Source: Methylobacterium ajmalii (GTDB lineage: Bacteria; Pseudomonadota; Alphaproteobacteria; Rhizobiales; Beijerinckiaceae). From it: DNA of 64,000 bases. Made by a program: the position numbers and the translations under genes. Under the pieces are notes generated by a model that was not told where the DNA came from, searched no databases, and worked only from the letters and a program-made list of their open reading frames with translations. Location of the stretch: assembly GCF_016613415.1 (NCBI RefSeq), contig NZ_JACWCT010000061.1:54959-118958 (forward strand), read 5' to 3'. Shown here one piece after another: positions 27,729-38,174 of this stretch (position 1 is the first letter of the stretch; every line of letters starts with the position of its first letter).

Positions 27729-28529
27729 TCAATTGGATGCCTGAGTGACGGCACGGTCGATGTTCACCCTCTCCGCCCAGTCCTTGGCCTCGGACTGACC
27801 CTTGAGGTCGATCAGCCGGGCACCGCTGACGTCGACGTTCTTGAAATCCGCGCCCGTGACCGTAGCACCGGTCAAATTGGCCCCGGACAAGTCCGAACCC
27901 ATCAGCACCACGCCGGTGAGATCGGCATCCTTGAGATTCGCATACTCCAGGCGTGACCGGCCGAGGTTGGCTCCCCTGAGGTTCGCGCCCGACAGGTTCA
28001 CCGAGGTGAACACCACCCGCATCAAGCCCATGGACTGGTTCTTGATGTCGGCTCCGCCCTTGAGATCGACCAGCGTCGCGCCGCTCATGTTGGCGCCTTT
28101 GAAGTCTCCAATGGGCATGGACCGGCTGAGGTCGGCGCCGCTGAGGTTGGCGTCGCGGGCGGTGATACCGAACATCTTCGCGTCTGCGAGCTTGGCGCCG
28201 GACAGGTCTGCCTTCAGGAGCCATGCCTGTTCGAGGTTTGCGCCGCTGAGGTCGGCGCCGCGCAGATTGGCCTTGTTCAGGCGCGCAGTGCGTAAGTTGA
28301 CGCCCCGGAGGTTCAGCCCGGAGAGATCGAGACCCGACAGAGCCTTGTCGTGCAGGTCGATGGGCTTCCCGTCCGCAGCCTGGATCATCGCCTCGACATC
28401 GGCGCGGCTCATCTCGGCCTTCGTCATGGCGGGTGAGGACATGTCTGCCCCGAGCAGCAGGTCCTGTTCGGCCGCGGCAGGGCCGGCGGCGAAGACGGCG
28501 AGCGTGAAGCTGAGGGCGAGGCGGCGCAT
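27729..28529 (-). CDS. Exported pentapeptide-repeat protein
   Basis: The 266-residue protein has a signal peptide (LALSFTLAVFAAGPAAA) and then two long stretches of A(D/N)LxX pentapeptides, residues 62-135 and 172-235 (GANLRGANLGRSRLEYANLK, DADLTGVVLMGSDLSGANL). These build a right-handed quadrilateral beta-helix. Export distinguishes it from gyrase-protecting Qnr-like proteins. A periplasmic scaffold or surface-mimic role is possible, but no target can be read from the sequence. It is divergent from the Crp/Fnr gene. Confidence 0.85.
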   Translation of the reverse strand: MRRLALSFTLAVFAAGPAAAEQDLLLGADMSSPAMTKAEMSRADVEAMIQAADGKPIDLHDKALSGLDLSGLNLRGVNLRTARLNKANLRGADLSGANLEQAWLLKADLSGAKLADAKMFGITARDANLSGADLSRSMPIGDFKGANMSGATLVDLKGGADIKNQSMGLMRVVFTSVNLSGANLRGANLGRSRLEYANLKDADLTGVVLMGSDLSGANLTGATVTGADFKNVDVSGARLIDLKGQSEAKDWAERVNIDRAVTQASN

Positions 28530-28714
28530 CGGTTTCCTCCCGGTGGGCGCCGCGCTTGGCGAGCGCCCTTATCGTGTTCGTTGTGTCACGATGCTATGCT
28601 GGGACGCTGCACCCGGTCGGTGACCCAGGTCACACAAATCCGGCGCGGCGGGAGAAAAACGCAACGCGCGCCGGACGATCAACCCGTCGTCATGGCCGGG
28701 GGACCACGCCAGCC

Positions 28715-29389
28715 ATGACGGATGCCCAGAAGGTCGAGCGATGGATCGACCGGTTTCCGCTTCTTCAAGCTCTCAGCCCGGCGCACCTTCAGATCGCTCG
28801 AGGAACCGTGCATTTCCCGGTGCTGGATGCAGGCGCCATCGCCTACGAACTGAATGGCGAGTGTGCCAACTACCTGATGTGCCTGGAGGGACGCACGCGG
28901 ATCTTCCGGATCTCGGAGGGCGGACGCGAGGTGCTGATCTACAAGGTTGGCCCGGGTGGCACCTGCGCTCTGACCACCCAGTGCCTCCTGTCTGGCGGCA
29001 CCTTTCCCGCGCAGAGCGTGGCCGAGGAGCGGACCGAACTGGCGGCCCTGCCGGTCGGCACGTTCCAGCACCTGATGAGCGACAGCGCGGCGTTCCGCAG
29101 CTTCGTCATGGATGACTACACGCGATTGATGTCCGGCCTGTTCACGCTGATCGACGAGGTCGCGTTCGCACCGCTGAAGCAGCGCCTCGCGCAACGCCTC
29201 CTCGCTGAAGCCGATCCGCGAGGCGTCGCCGCGGTGACCCATCAAAAGCTCGCGGACGATGTCGGCAGTGTGCGCGAGGTGGTGAGCCGCATCCTGGCAC
29301 AATGGGCCGAAGCGGGCCTGATCGAACTTCGGCGAGGCGCTGTCGCGATCGTTGACCGGACCCGCTTGGAGGCCGCAGGGCGACGGTGA
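28715..29389 (+). CDS. Crp/Fnr family transcription regulator
   Basis: A 224-residue regulator. A cyclic-nucleotide-binding-like beta roll fills residues 10-125 (GAIAYELNGECANYLMCLEG, GGREVLIYKVGPGGTCALTT). The dimer helix and winged helix follow (LAQRLLAEADPRGVAAVTHQ, KLADDVGSVREVVSRILAQW, AGLIELRRGAVAIVDR). Three Cys (residues 50, 55 and 90) are scattered and do not form the FNR four-cysteine cluster, so oxygen sensing by iron-sulfur is unlikely. ATG 28715 is chosen from protein character. It is divergent from the pentapeptide-repeat gene, a possible target. Confidence 0.85.
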   Translation: MTDAQKVERWIDRFPLLQALSPAHLQIARGTVHFPVLDAGAIAYELNGECANYLMCLEGRTRIFRISEGGREVLIYKVGPGGTCALTTQCLLSGGTFPAQSVAEERTELAALPVGTFQHLMSDSAAFRSFVMDDYTRLMSGLFTLIDEVAFAPLKQRLAQRLLAEADPRGVAAVTHQKLADDVGSVREVVSRILAQWAEAGLIELRRGAVAIVDRTRLEAAGRR

Positions 29390-29700
29390 CTGGCGGCGTG
29401 CCGGTGTCCATTTTTGAGGCCGACGCAAATTGAGCTTTACGACTGGGTTGGTTCGGTAGGGCTTTGTCTGCTCTTTTTGGCAAGCCCTCCCCAGAGCAGA
29501 CAGGCCACTACTGGCCAGAAGTTGCCGAACCGGGTCCATTGAACTGCCTGGAAGCGGGCATTCCGACCGTCTGCAATGGGTCAGGAGCGTGGATTGCGCA
29601 AGCACCACCGGAACATCCGAGTGGGATCGAAAGCGGCCCAGACATGGCCAAGTTGATTGGGTTTTGACTCTGGCTCTTGAACCTCAAATCACGCGCCCGC
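29390..29700. other. Gene-free stretch with possible mobile-element scars
   Basis: No gene is supported in these 311 bases. Near 29405 the text TGTCCATTTTTGAGGC recalls insertion-sequence ends. At 29646-29666 a GGCCAAGTTGATTGGGTTTTG motif resembles an inverted copy at 14580-14597. Both suggest remnants, but neither can be assigned to a named element. Confidence 0.3.
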
Positions 29701-30072
29701 TCATGCCGCGGCGCCGATGGCTTCCAGCAGCTGCGGCGACCGGTAGGGCTTGGGGAAGAATCGCCCATCGTCGGGAACCTTGGCCTCACGGAGCCAAGCC
29801 CGGCCCGAGGTCACGACGAGCCGGATACGTGGCCAGCGCTCGGCGACGCGTCCCGTCAGCGCGAGCCCATCCATCGATCCCGGCACGTCGATGTCGGTAA
29901 AGACGACGTCGACGCCGCGGCGTTGCTCCAGCACCGACAAGGCTGCGTCAGCCGTGGACGCCTCAACGACGGCGTAGCCGGCATCCTCCAGCATCGCGAC
30001 GGCGATCATGCGGATGAGGTGTTCGTCCTCCACGAAGAGGATGCAGGGGAGGGGAGCAGGCGGCGAGGACAT
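29701..30072 (-). CDS. Single-domain response regulator
   Basis: A 123-residue receiver with no output domain. The acidic pocket (FVEDEH near residue 13), the phosphorylation site in DVVFTDIDVPG (about Asp58), the switch residue region (VVTSG) and Lys in FFPKPY (about 107) are all present. ATG 30072 is chosen over earlier in-frame codons, which read as low-complexity. It lies 96 bases downstream of an HWE kinase gene on the same strand, its likely partner; such pairs are typical in Rhizobiales stress signalling. Confidence 0.85.
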   Translation of the reverse strand: MSSPPAPLPCILFVEDEHLIRMIAVAMLEDAGYAVVEASTADAALSVLEQRRGVDVVFTDIDVPGSMDGLALTGRVAERWPRIRLVVTSGRAWLREAKVPDDGRFFPKPYRSPQLLEAIGAAA

Positions 30073-30168
30073 AGGGCGGGACCAGGGCTCGGGGACGAAG
30101 CGGTGCAACCGCCGAATAGGGCACGCAGTTTCAGCTTGGCGGCACGCCACTGGGACGCCGACGCGCCC

Positions 30169-32665
30169 TCAGCCCTCGTCCTGGAAGTTGCGGAGGGGCG
30201 CCTCGACGACGCAGGTCACGCCCTCGGGGGGGTAGTCCAAGGATAGGACGCCCCCAACTTGGCCGGTCAACCCGCGCTCGATCAGCCGCGTTCCGAAGCC
30301 CTTACGGGCGGGGGGACGCACCGGGGGCCCGCCGCGCTCGCGCCAGGCGAGCCTCAGGAGAGGACCGTCGTCACCCTCCCGGATGGACCAAGACATCTCC
30401 ACCCGGCCGTCCGGGACCGAGAGCGCGCCGTACTTCATTGCATTGGTAGTCATCTCGTGCAGCATCAGCGCGAGCCATAGAGCCGCTTTCGCGCCGACCT
30501 CGATTTCGGGATCTGCGACCCGCACACGCTCCGATGCCCCCTCCAGGACGCCGATGCCCTCCCGGACGACGGCCGCGAGGGGGGCGCGCTCGGCGGCGCC
30601 TCCGAGCAGGATGTCGTGCGCCTTGCCGAGCGCGATTAATCGCTGGGAGAGTACCTCGCGCGCGTCATCGACGTCGGCGGCACCGCGCAGCGTTTGCGCC
30701 ACCACGACCTGCACCATCGAGAACAGGTTCTTCATGCGGTGCGAAAGCTCGTGGTTGAGCAGGCGTTGCCGCTCCTCGGCCCGCAGCCGCGCGACGCCGA
30801 CCTCGACGCGGTCGGCCACCACGCGCATGAACTCAAGTTCCTGCGCGGTCCAGGTCCGGGGCACGCGGTCGTGCACGAAGAACAGAGCCACCGTGCTGCC
30901 GCGCTCGCGGAGCGGGGTATCGACGAAGGCGGCCACGTCGATGGGCCGAAGCGCTGGCATGAAGGAGGCGGTGCGCGGGTCTGCGGCGACGTCGTGAATC
31001 ACCAGCGGCTCGCCCCGCATGAGGCCGTGATGAAGCTCACCGTAGTCGGCGAAGCGGTGGTCGCCGGCCACGCTGACCTGTCCCGGCGCCGTCCAGTCCG
31101 GCTCGATGCTCACGTGTTGCCCGTCGCGTCGAGGCGGCCGAAACCGGCGCGGCTGGCGTTCAGCGCAGTGCCTGCGACCTCGGCCGCCACCCGCGTCACC
31201 TCGGCCACTTCGGTGAGGTCGCGCAGGCGGTCGCCGAGCTCCAACAGCACCGTCTTGAACCACTCGCTCTCGGCCAGCGCGTCCCGGTCGGCCCGCTGCT
31301 TGGTGATGTCGCGCGCGACGCCGACGAAGCGGAGGGGCTTGCCGGCCTCGTCGCGTTCGAGCTCGCCTTGCGGGCGATCCAGCGCACCTCCCCCGTGTCG
31401 GGTCGGCGGATGCGGTACTCGACGTCGCGCGGCGCCTGCCCGTTCGTGCGGAAAGTCGCGGTCGAGACGAGGTGCGCGTCCTCCCGGATAACCAGCCGCT
31501 CGAAGGCTGCAGACGGGTAGCTGTCGCGCGGTGGCAAGCCGTAGAGGCGGCAGAACTCGGGCGTGGCGTGCAGGACACCGTCGCGCCCGACGGCGAACAC
31601 GCCCACGCCGCCGGCCTCCTGTGCGAGCCGCAAATGGTCCTCGGCCTCGCGCCGGGCGGCGACCTCACCCAACTCGGCCAACCCCGCCGACACGGTGCCG
31701 GCGAGCACTTGCGCGAGCTTGAGGTCGGTGGCAGTGAAGGCTCGGCGTCGGCTCGACTGCAGCTTGAGCACGCCGACCGCCTCCCTGCCACGGCGGACCG
31801 GCACGATCACGCAGGAGCGCAGGCGAAGGGACTCGACGAGGTCCCGCTTGACCCGGGCATCCTCCAGCACGTCGGGTACCAGCGCGGGCTCGCCGGAGAG
31901 CAGGCACGCCCCCGCGAGGCTGCCTCGCAGCGGCACCCGCAGCCCAGCATGGGGAACGAGTACGCCCGTGGTGGCGCGATAGACAAGCTCCTCGCCGTCC
32001 AACGTCTCGATGACGGCGCCCTCGGCATGCGGCACGGCTTCAATCGCACCCGTGACCAAGGCGTCCAGCATGACGCCCAGATCGCCTTTGGCCCCGGACA
32101 GGGCGGCTTGGGTGCGGATCAGCTCCTCGCTCTGCCCGAGCAGGCGGCGCTGTTCGGCCAACGCGCGACGCAGCTCCATCTGCGCCATGACCTGCCCGGC
32201 TAGCGCACGAAGGGATTCGGCTTGGCTAGGCGTAAGCCCGGACGGCCGGGGAGCGACGTCGATCACGCAGAGGCTCCCCAGCGCCTTGCCGTCCGGCGTG
32301 CGCAAAGGTGCGCCTGCGTAGAACCGGATGCCGGGCCCGCCGGTGACCAGCGGGTTTGTCAGGGTGCGAGGGTCGCGGGTCAGGTCGGGGATGACGAGCA
32401 GGTCCGGCTCGACGAGCGCGTGGACGCAGACGGACGCGTTCAGGTCCGTCCCGCATTCCGGGAAGCCGAGGCGTGCCTTGAACCACTGCTGGTCGCCGGC
32501 GACGAGGCTGACCAGGGCCACCGGGGTCTCGCAGATGTTGCGGGCGAGCAGGACGATGTCGTCGAAGCCCTTCTCCGGCGCAGTGTTGAGGATCCCGTAG
32601 GTGGCCAGAGCCGCGAGCCGGTTCGGGTCGACGACGGTGTCCAAGGTGGCTGCAGGTACGCTCAT
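30169..32665 (-). pseudogene. GAF-GAF-PAS-GAF HWE histidine kinase, broken by two frameshifts
   Basis: From ATG 32665 the frame encodes a GAF domain (LAALATYGILNTAPEKGFDD), a second GAF and a PAS domain, ending RWIARK near 31372. Sense then shifts one frame (ELERDEAGKPLRFVGVARDI) until about 31112, then shifts again (VSIEPDWTAPGQVSVAGDHR) to the stop at 30169. The last part holds a third GAF and an HWE kinase core: NHELSHRMKNLFSMVQVVV with the phosphorylated His, LMLHEMTTNAMKYGALS, and KGFGTRLIERGL. Both breaks are explained by loss of one base. All domains are otherwise well kept, so sequencing error or very recent decay is likely. Confidence 0.8.
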
Positions 32666-32869
32666 CGATGGGCCGGCGCTACTTGGCCTCGCGCGGAACC
32701 GACGCGCACGGGGCGTCTGGGGTTACGGGCCATGCGTCGCCCATTCACTTCGCTCAGGCAACGCTTGAACCCGTTCCGATAGCGTGAAAGCGGGGCGCGG
32801 TGCAGCCTATGCCCGCGCCGGATGGCGAGAAGGCGGGGGATCCCCCATGCGGTCGCCCCCATGGGTTCG

Positions 32870-35800
32870 TCAGGGCGCCGCGATGAGGTCCTTGATGCGG
32901 GAGGCCAGCGCCTCCATCACGAAAGGCTTGGTCAGCACTTGCATGCCCGGCTCCAGGTGGCCGTTCCCGACCGCGGCGTTCTCGGCGTAGCCGGTGATGA
33001 ACAGCGCCTTCAATCCCGGTCGGCTCACGCGGCCGGCATCGGCCATCTGGCGCCCGTTCATGCCGCCCGGCAGGCCGACGTCGGTGACGAGCAGGTCGAT
33101 GCGCACGTCCGATTGCAGGACCTTCAACCCGGCGGCCGCGTCCGCCGCCTCGATGGCGGTGTAGCCCAGGTCTTCCAGAACCTCCGTCACCAGCATGCGG
33201 ATGCTCGGCTCGTCGTCCACGATGAGTACCGTCTCGCCCTGCTCGGCACGCGGAGCCGAGGCGAGGTCCGGCATGCTTTCGGCGCCCTCTGCGTCGCCGT
33301 AGTGGCGCGGGAGGTAGATGCACATGGTCGTGCCTTGACCGACCTCAGAGTAGATGCGCACCTGCCCGCCCGATTGCCGCGCGAAGCCGTAGATCATCGA
33401 TAGGCCGAGACCGGTACCCTGACCGATCGGCTTCGTGGTGAAGAACGGGTCGAAGGCGCGCGCAATGACGTCCGGCGTCATGCCAGTTCCTGTATCGGTC
33501 ACGCACAAGGACAGGTACTGCCCCTGCGGTAGATCGCGCTCGCGCGCGGCGCGGTCGTCGAGCCACTTGTTGGCGGTCTCGATGGTGATGCGGCCGCCGT
33601 CCGGCATGGCGTCCCGCGCGTTGATGCAGAGGTTGAGCAGCGCGTTCTCAAGCTGCGGCGGATTGACGAGTGCCGGCCAGAGGCCGGCCGCGCCGACCAC
33701 CTCGATGTGGATGGTCGGGCCCACCGTCCGGCGGATCAACTCCTGCATGCCGTGGATGAGGGCATTCACGTCGGTGGGCTTCGGGTCGAGGGTCTGGCGC
33801 CGCGAGAAGGCGAGCAGGCGGTGGGTGAGGGCGGCCGCTCGCTTCGAGGCGCCCTGGGCTGCGTTGATGTAGCGGTCGAGGTCGGTGAGCCGGCCCTGGC
33901 TCATCCGGGTCTGCAGGAGTTCCAGGCTGCCGGAAATGCCGGTGAGCAGGTTGTTGAAATCGTGCGCCAGGCCGCCGGTGAGCTGCCCGACCGCTTCCAT
34001 CTTCTGCGATTGGCGCAGCGCCTCCTCGGTCCGTGCGAGCGCCTGCGCGGCCTCCTTCTCGGCCGTGACGTCCCGGCCGACAGCGTGGATGAAGTCCGCG
34101 TCCGGCACCGCCGTCCAGGAAAGCCACCGGTAGGAGCCGTCCTTGTGCCGGTAGCGGTTCTCGAAGCGGGGAATGACCGAGCCGGCCGAAAGGTCGCCGG
34201 CGGCCGCGGCGGTCGAGGCCGCGTCATCCGGGTGGACGAGGTCCATGAAGGAGCGCCCGACGAGCTCGTCCCCGCTCCAGCCGAACAGCGCGGTCCAGGC
34301 CGGGTTGACCGCTACGATGGTGGCGTCGAAGCGGGCCACCAGCATCACGTCGGTCGAGAGGCGCCACATGCGGTCGCGGTCGCGCGTGCGCTCCTCGACC
34401 TGCTGCTCCAGGGACGCGTTGAGGCACTCCAGCTGGGCCGTGGCACGTTTGCGGTCCTCGATGTCGGTGTTCGTGCCGATCCACCGGACCACCGCGCCGC
34501 CGGGACCGCGGATCGGCTCGGCCCGAACGAGGAACCAACGATAGGTCGCGTCGGCGCGACGGATGCGGAATTCAGTCTCGTAGAGGGTGCCGTCGGCAAG
34601 CGCCGCCGCCCAGGCCCGGCCTGCGGCCTCGACGTCATCCGGGTGTACGATGGACGCCCATGCCGTCCCGTCGAGCTCGCCCGGCACGGTGCCAGCGTAA
34701 GCGTTGACCTGCACGTTGAACCAGTAGAGGTCACCGTTCGCGTCGGCGGCCCAGACGTGGTTCGGCATGGCCTGCGCGAAGACCCGGAACTGCTCCTCGC
34801 TCTCGCGTCGGCTCGCCTCTGCGCGGAAGCGCTCGATGGCGGCCCGGGTGCGCTCGGCGACGTCGCGCACGAAGTCGAGCTTATCGGTGCGCCAGTCACG
34901 CGGCTGCCGGTCGTGCAGGAAGAAGAGCGCCACGATGCGCCCGTGCTCCATCACCGGCACGTTGATCAAGGCACGTACGCCTATGGCCAGGAGCGGTCCC
35001 GGGTTGCCCGCGGTGCGCGGATCGACCGTCACGTCCGGGATGACGACCTCGCGGCCTTCCGCCAGGCCGGAGCGGACCTCACCGTAATCGGCGAAGCGGT
35101 GCCGCCCGGCGAGGCTGACCACGCCCGGGGCCGTCCAGTCCCGCTCGATATCGACGTACTCCAGCGCCTCGTCGACCGTGCCGTACCCGGCCCGGTCGAG
35201 ACCTAGCGTGCGGGCCATGATCTCGGCGCCTACTGCCGCCATCTCGGCCGTGTCGCGGCATTCCTGAAGGCGGTCGCCGATGGCGATCAAGGCGTCCCGG
35301 AAGGATTCCAGCCTGCGGCGTTCCGTAAGGTCGCGGGTGACAGTACCGTAGCCGGTGACCGCACCCTCCGCGTCGCGGACCGGGAAGATGGTGTAGTGGA
35401 CGGGGACCGCGGCGCCGGTCGAGAAGTTGCGGAACGCGAGGTCGCCTTCCCAGAAGCCGCCCTCACGCGCGGTGGGAAGGACCTTCCCTAGCACCGTTGG
35501 TCGGTCTGCCGGCTCGAAGTAGTCGAGCAGGATGTAGCCGCGGGCTTCTTCCAGGCCGGCCAAACCGACGAGCCGACGACCACCCTCGTTGACGAACTCC
35601 GCGTTGCCGTCGAGATCGGCCAACCCGATGAAGTCGCTCGACTGCTCGACGAGAGCCGCAAGACGCCGCGCGCGAGTTTCGGCGGTTCTGGTCTCCGTGA
35701 TATCACGGACGGTGCCGACGAAGCGCACGGGTCGGCCGTCCCGGAAAACCGTGTTGCCCCTCGCGGCCAGCGTGCGCTCCACGCCATCGCGCCGGCCGAT

Positions 35801-36841
35801 GACGCGGTACTCTAGCTCGAAACCGTCGGCCATGCCGATGGCTGCCTGCACGGCTTTGTCCGCCCGCTCCCGGTCGTCAGGGTGCACGCCAGGCAGGAAG
35901 GCGCCCTCGTAGGAGACGGGATCGTCGGGCGACAGCCCGAACAGGGTTCGGGTGCGCGCGTCCCACGTGAGCGCGCCGGTGACGAGGTCGTAGTCGTAGA
36001 TGCCGGTCCCGGCCCCCTCCAGGGCTAGGCGGAGCCGATCCTCCGCCTCCTGCAGGTCGGCCCTGGCGCGGTGGCGCTCCGCGATGTCCGTGACCATGAC
36101 GAAGATGCCGGCGACGGTGCCGTCGGCGGACCGGCGCGGGATGTAGCGGATCTCCGATTGCCGAGGGATGCCGTCCTGGTACGGCATCAGCGCGTCGAAC
36201 GTGACGTCCTCACCAGCGAGCGCCCGCGAGATGAGGGGGAGGCGGGCCTGGTACACCTCCTCGCCGACGACCTCTCGCACCGGCCGATCCAGGATCTCGC
36301 TCGCCGGCCGCCCGAACCACGCCTCGTAGTACCGGTTCACGAACCGGTAGACGTGATCCTGGTCGATGAACGAGATCAGCACCGGCAGGGCGTCGGTGAC
36401 AACCTGGAGCCCGTCGCGGACGCGGCGGGTCTCCCCTTCGGTCGCCGTGGCGTCGGTGCGGTCGCGCAGGATCTTGAGGAAGCCCATCCCGGTGCCGTCC
36501 GGTGAGCGCAGGGGCATCATCTCGCCGCTGGCCCAGAAGCGGGAGCCGTCCTTGCGCAGGTGCCAGCGTTCGTCCGCCGCGCGTCCGGTTTCGGAGGCGC
36601 AGCGCATCTCCGTCTCGGGCCGCCCGGCAGCACGGTCCTCGGGGGTGAAGAAGGTCGCGGCCGGCTGCCCGACCATCTCCTCGGCCGGCCAGCCCAGGAT
36701 GCGTTCGGCGCCTGGGTTCCAGGCGGTGACACGCCCTTCGTGGTCGGTGGTGATGATGGCGAAGTCGACGGCGCTGCCGAAGATCGCACGGCAGAAGGCC
36801 GGGGTCGGCTCGCCGGGCATGAGCGGAGAGGAAGCGTTCAA
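32870..36841 (-). CDS. Large hybrid histidine kinase with six PAS and one GAF domain
   Basis: The 1323-residue cytosolic sensor has no membrane segment. PAS domains lie at about 15-130, 145-260, 265-385, 395-510, 690-800 and 825-930, and a GAF domain at 515-675. The kinase core has the H-box GGLAHDFNNLLTG (His960), N-box NLCINARDAMPDGG, DTGTGM and GQGTGLGLS. A C-terminal receiver has DD1209-1210, Asp1254 in LVTDVGLPGG and Lys1305. The start is TTG 36841; ATG 36820 is equally possible, and neither has a good ribosome-binding site. Its kinase-receiver half is closely similar to that of the gene at 59324-62122. The signal is unknown; several PAS pockets suggest multiple small-molecule or redox inputs. 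Confidence 0.92.
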   Translation of the reverse strand: MNASSPLMPGEPTPAFCRAIFGSAVDFAIITTDHEGRVTAWNPGAERILGWPAEEMVGQPAATFFTPEDRAAGRPETEMRCASETGRAADERWHLRKDGSRFWASGEMMPLRSPDGTGMGFLKILRDRTDATATEGETRRVRDGLQVVTDALPVLISFIDQDHVYRFVNRYYEAWFGRPASEILDRPVREVVGEEVYQARLPLISRALAGEDVTFDALMPYQDGIPRQSEIRYIPRRSADGTVAGIFVMVTDIAERHRARADLQEAEDRLRLALEGAGTGIYDYDLVTGALTWDARTRTLFGLSPDDPVSYEGAFLPGVHPDDRERADKAVQAAIGMADGFELEYRVIGRRDGVERTLAARGNTVFRDGRPVRFVGTVRDITETRTAETRARRLAALVEQSSDFIGLADLDGNAEFVNEGGRRLVGLAGLEEARGYILLDYFEPADRPTVLGKVLPTAREGGFWEGDLAFRNFSTGAAVPVHYTIFPVRDAEGAVTGYGTVTRDLTERRRLESFRDALIAIGDRLQECRDTAEMAAVGAEIMARTLGLDRAGYGTVDEALEYVDIERDWTAPGVVSLAGRHRFADYGEVRSGLAEGREVVIPDVTVDPRTAGNPGPLLAIGVRALINVPVMEHGRIVALFFLHDRQPRDWRTDKLDFVRDVAERTRAAIERFRAEASRRESEEQFRVFAQAMPNHVWAADANGDLYWFNVQVNAYAGTVPGELDGTAWASIVHPDDVEAAGRAWAAALADGTLYETEFRIRRADATYRWFLVRAEPIRGPGGAVVRWIGTNTDIEDRKRATAQLECLNASLEQQVEERTRDRDRMWRLSTDVMLVARFDATIVAVNPAWTALFGWSGDELVGRSFMDLVHPDDAASTAAAAGDLSAGSVIPRFENRYRHKDGSYRWLSWTAVPDADFIHAVGRDVTAEKEAAQALARTEEALRQSQKMEAVGQLTGGLAHDFNNLLTGISGSLELLQTRMSQGRLTDLDRYINAAQGASKRAAALTHRLLAFSRRQTLDPKPTDVNALIHGMQELIRRTVGPTIHIEVVGAAGLWPALVNPPQLENALLNLCINARDAMPDGGRITIETANKWLDDRAARERDLPQGQYLSLCVTDTGTGMTPDVIARAFDPFFTTKPIGQGTGLGLSMIYGFARQSGGQVRIYSEVGQGTTMCIYLPRHYGDAEGAESMPDLASAPRAEQGETVLIVDDEPSIRMLVTEVLEDLGYTAIEAADAAAGLKVLQSDVRIDLLVTDVGLPGGMNGRQMADAGRVSRPGLKALFITGYAENAAVGNGHLEPGMQVLTKPFVMEALASRIKDLIAAP

Positions 36842-36998
36842 GACAGGGTTACGCGGAGTGTTCGAGGAGAAGGCGGGGGCCCGACGGAGGTGGGTGCCGC
36901 TTGCCCGTCATATGAGGCGAGGCGTAGGCCGACCCAAGTTGTTAGGCAACCGGCGTCTGCCGGACCGGGGCGCACGCGGTCGCCGATATTGCCGGCGG

Positions 36999-38174
36999 TC
37001 AGGAGGATGCCGCCACGGTGTCGGCCATGCGGGCCTGACGGGCGCCGAGAGGCTTGTCGCCGCCGACCGTCGTGTCGCGCGCGGTCTGGTGTTCCATCTC
37101 GGCGTTGAGCTCGGCCCCGAGCAGCACCACCGTCGTGGACAGCCAGATCCAAGTCATGAAGCCGATGGCGGCGCCGAGCGAGCCGTAGGTCTCGTTGTAG
37201 CTGCCGAAGTTCGCCACGTACCAGGAGAACAGCCCCGACGCGGCCAGCCACAGGGAGCCGGCCACCGCGCTGCCCCATGTCACCCAGCGCCACCGGGGTT
37301 TCCGGCGGCTCGGGCCGAAGCGGTACAGCACCGCCAGGCTACCGATGACGAGGACGAGCAGGACGGGGAACCGAAGGAGCGCGATGTACCAGGCCTTCTG
37401 GTCGAGCCCGAGCACCTGCAACGCGGCCGGCACGACCACGATGCCGGTGAGGGCAAGCCCAACGAACAGCAGCGCCCCGACGGTGAATGCCAGCGACTGC
37501 AGGTTGAGCATCACGAACGAGCGCTTCTCCTCCTCCTCGTAGGCGATGTTGAGCGCGTCGAAGACCGCCTTCATCCCGCCGTTGGCGCTCCAGAGCGAGA
37601 TCAGGATGCTGACGATGGCAGTCAGGCCCAGCGCCTTGTCGCCCTTGTCGACCAGACGCTTCACTTGACCGCCGACGATGTCGATGGCCCCGTCCGGCAG
37701 GATGCCGCGCAGGTCGTTCAGGTGATGGTTGATGGTGCTCGGGTCGGCGACCGCGCCGTAGATGGAGACGAGCGCCGCGATGGCTGGGAACAGGGCCAGG
37801 ATGGCGTAGAAGGTCACGCCCGCAGCGACCAGCAGGATGCGGTCGTTGCCGAACTCCCGGTAGAGACGGAGCGCGATGTCCTTCCAGCCCTTGGCGGGGA
37901 TCTCGGAGGGCGTGTCCGCCTTGCGCCCGCGCTCCGGCTCGGCCTCGGCCAGGCGCTCGGCCGCGGCGCCCTCGTGCGAGACGGGCGCATCCTCGGTACC
38001 GAGCTTCCGGTCCTCTTTCCCCGGACCGCCGGACGCAATCGGCAAGGAACCTCCGCGCCGCTTCGGTAAGGCGACCAGACCGACGAGGGCCACGCCCAGG
38101 CACGCGGTCCACAAGGTCGGCGAGGTCCGCTCGGGGCGAGCGGAAGGAGGCGTCGGGGCAGGCTGATCCGTCAT
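36999..38174 (-). CDS. YihY/BrkB family membrane protein
   Basis: The 391-residue protein has a long cytosolic N-terminus with one hydrophobic segment near residues 22-37, then the YihY core from about 95. Six membrane segments are visible (ILLVAAGVTFYAILALFPAI, LTAIVSILISLWSANGGMKA, LAFTVGALLFVGLALTGIVV, WGSAVAGSLWLAASGLFSWY). FYAILALFPAIAALVSIYG and NGGMKAVFDALNIAYEEEEKR are family hallmarks. Older annotations call this family ribonuclease BN, which is an error. Its function is uncertain (stress-linked membrane protein). It is divergent from the hybrid kinase at 38513. Confidence 0.85.
   Translation of the reverse strand: MTDQPAPTPPSARPERTSPTLWTACLGVALVGLVALPKRRGGSLPIASGGPGKEDRKLGTEDAPVSHEGAAAERLAEAEPERGRKADTPSEIPAKGWKDIALRLYREFGNDRILLVAAGVTFYAILALFPAIAALVSIYGAVADPSTINHHLNDLRGILPDGAIDIVGGQVKRLVDKGDKALGLTAIVSILISLWSANGGMKAVFDALNIAYEEEEKRSFVMLNLQSLAFTVGALLFVGLALTGIVVVPAALQVLGLDQKAWYIALLRFPVLLVLVIGSLAVLYRFGPSRRKPRWRWVTWGSAVAGSLWLAASGLFSWYVANFGSYNETYGSLGAAIGFMTWIWLSTTVVLLGAELNAEMEHQTARDTTVGGDKPLGARQARMADTVAASS

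Noticed and set aside
29390..29470. TGTCCATTTTTGAGGC as an IS21-type insertion sequence end
   Set aside because: No transposase gene, partner end or target duplication is visible; it was kept only as a possible scar in the gene-free entry.
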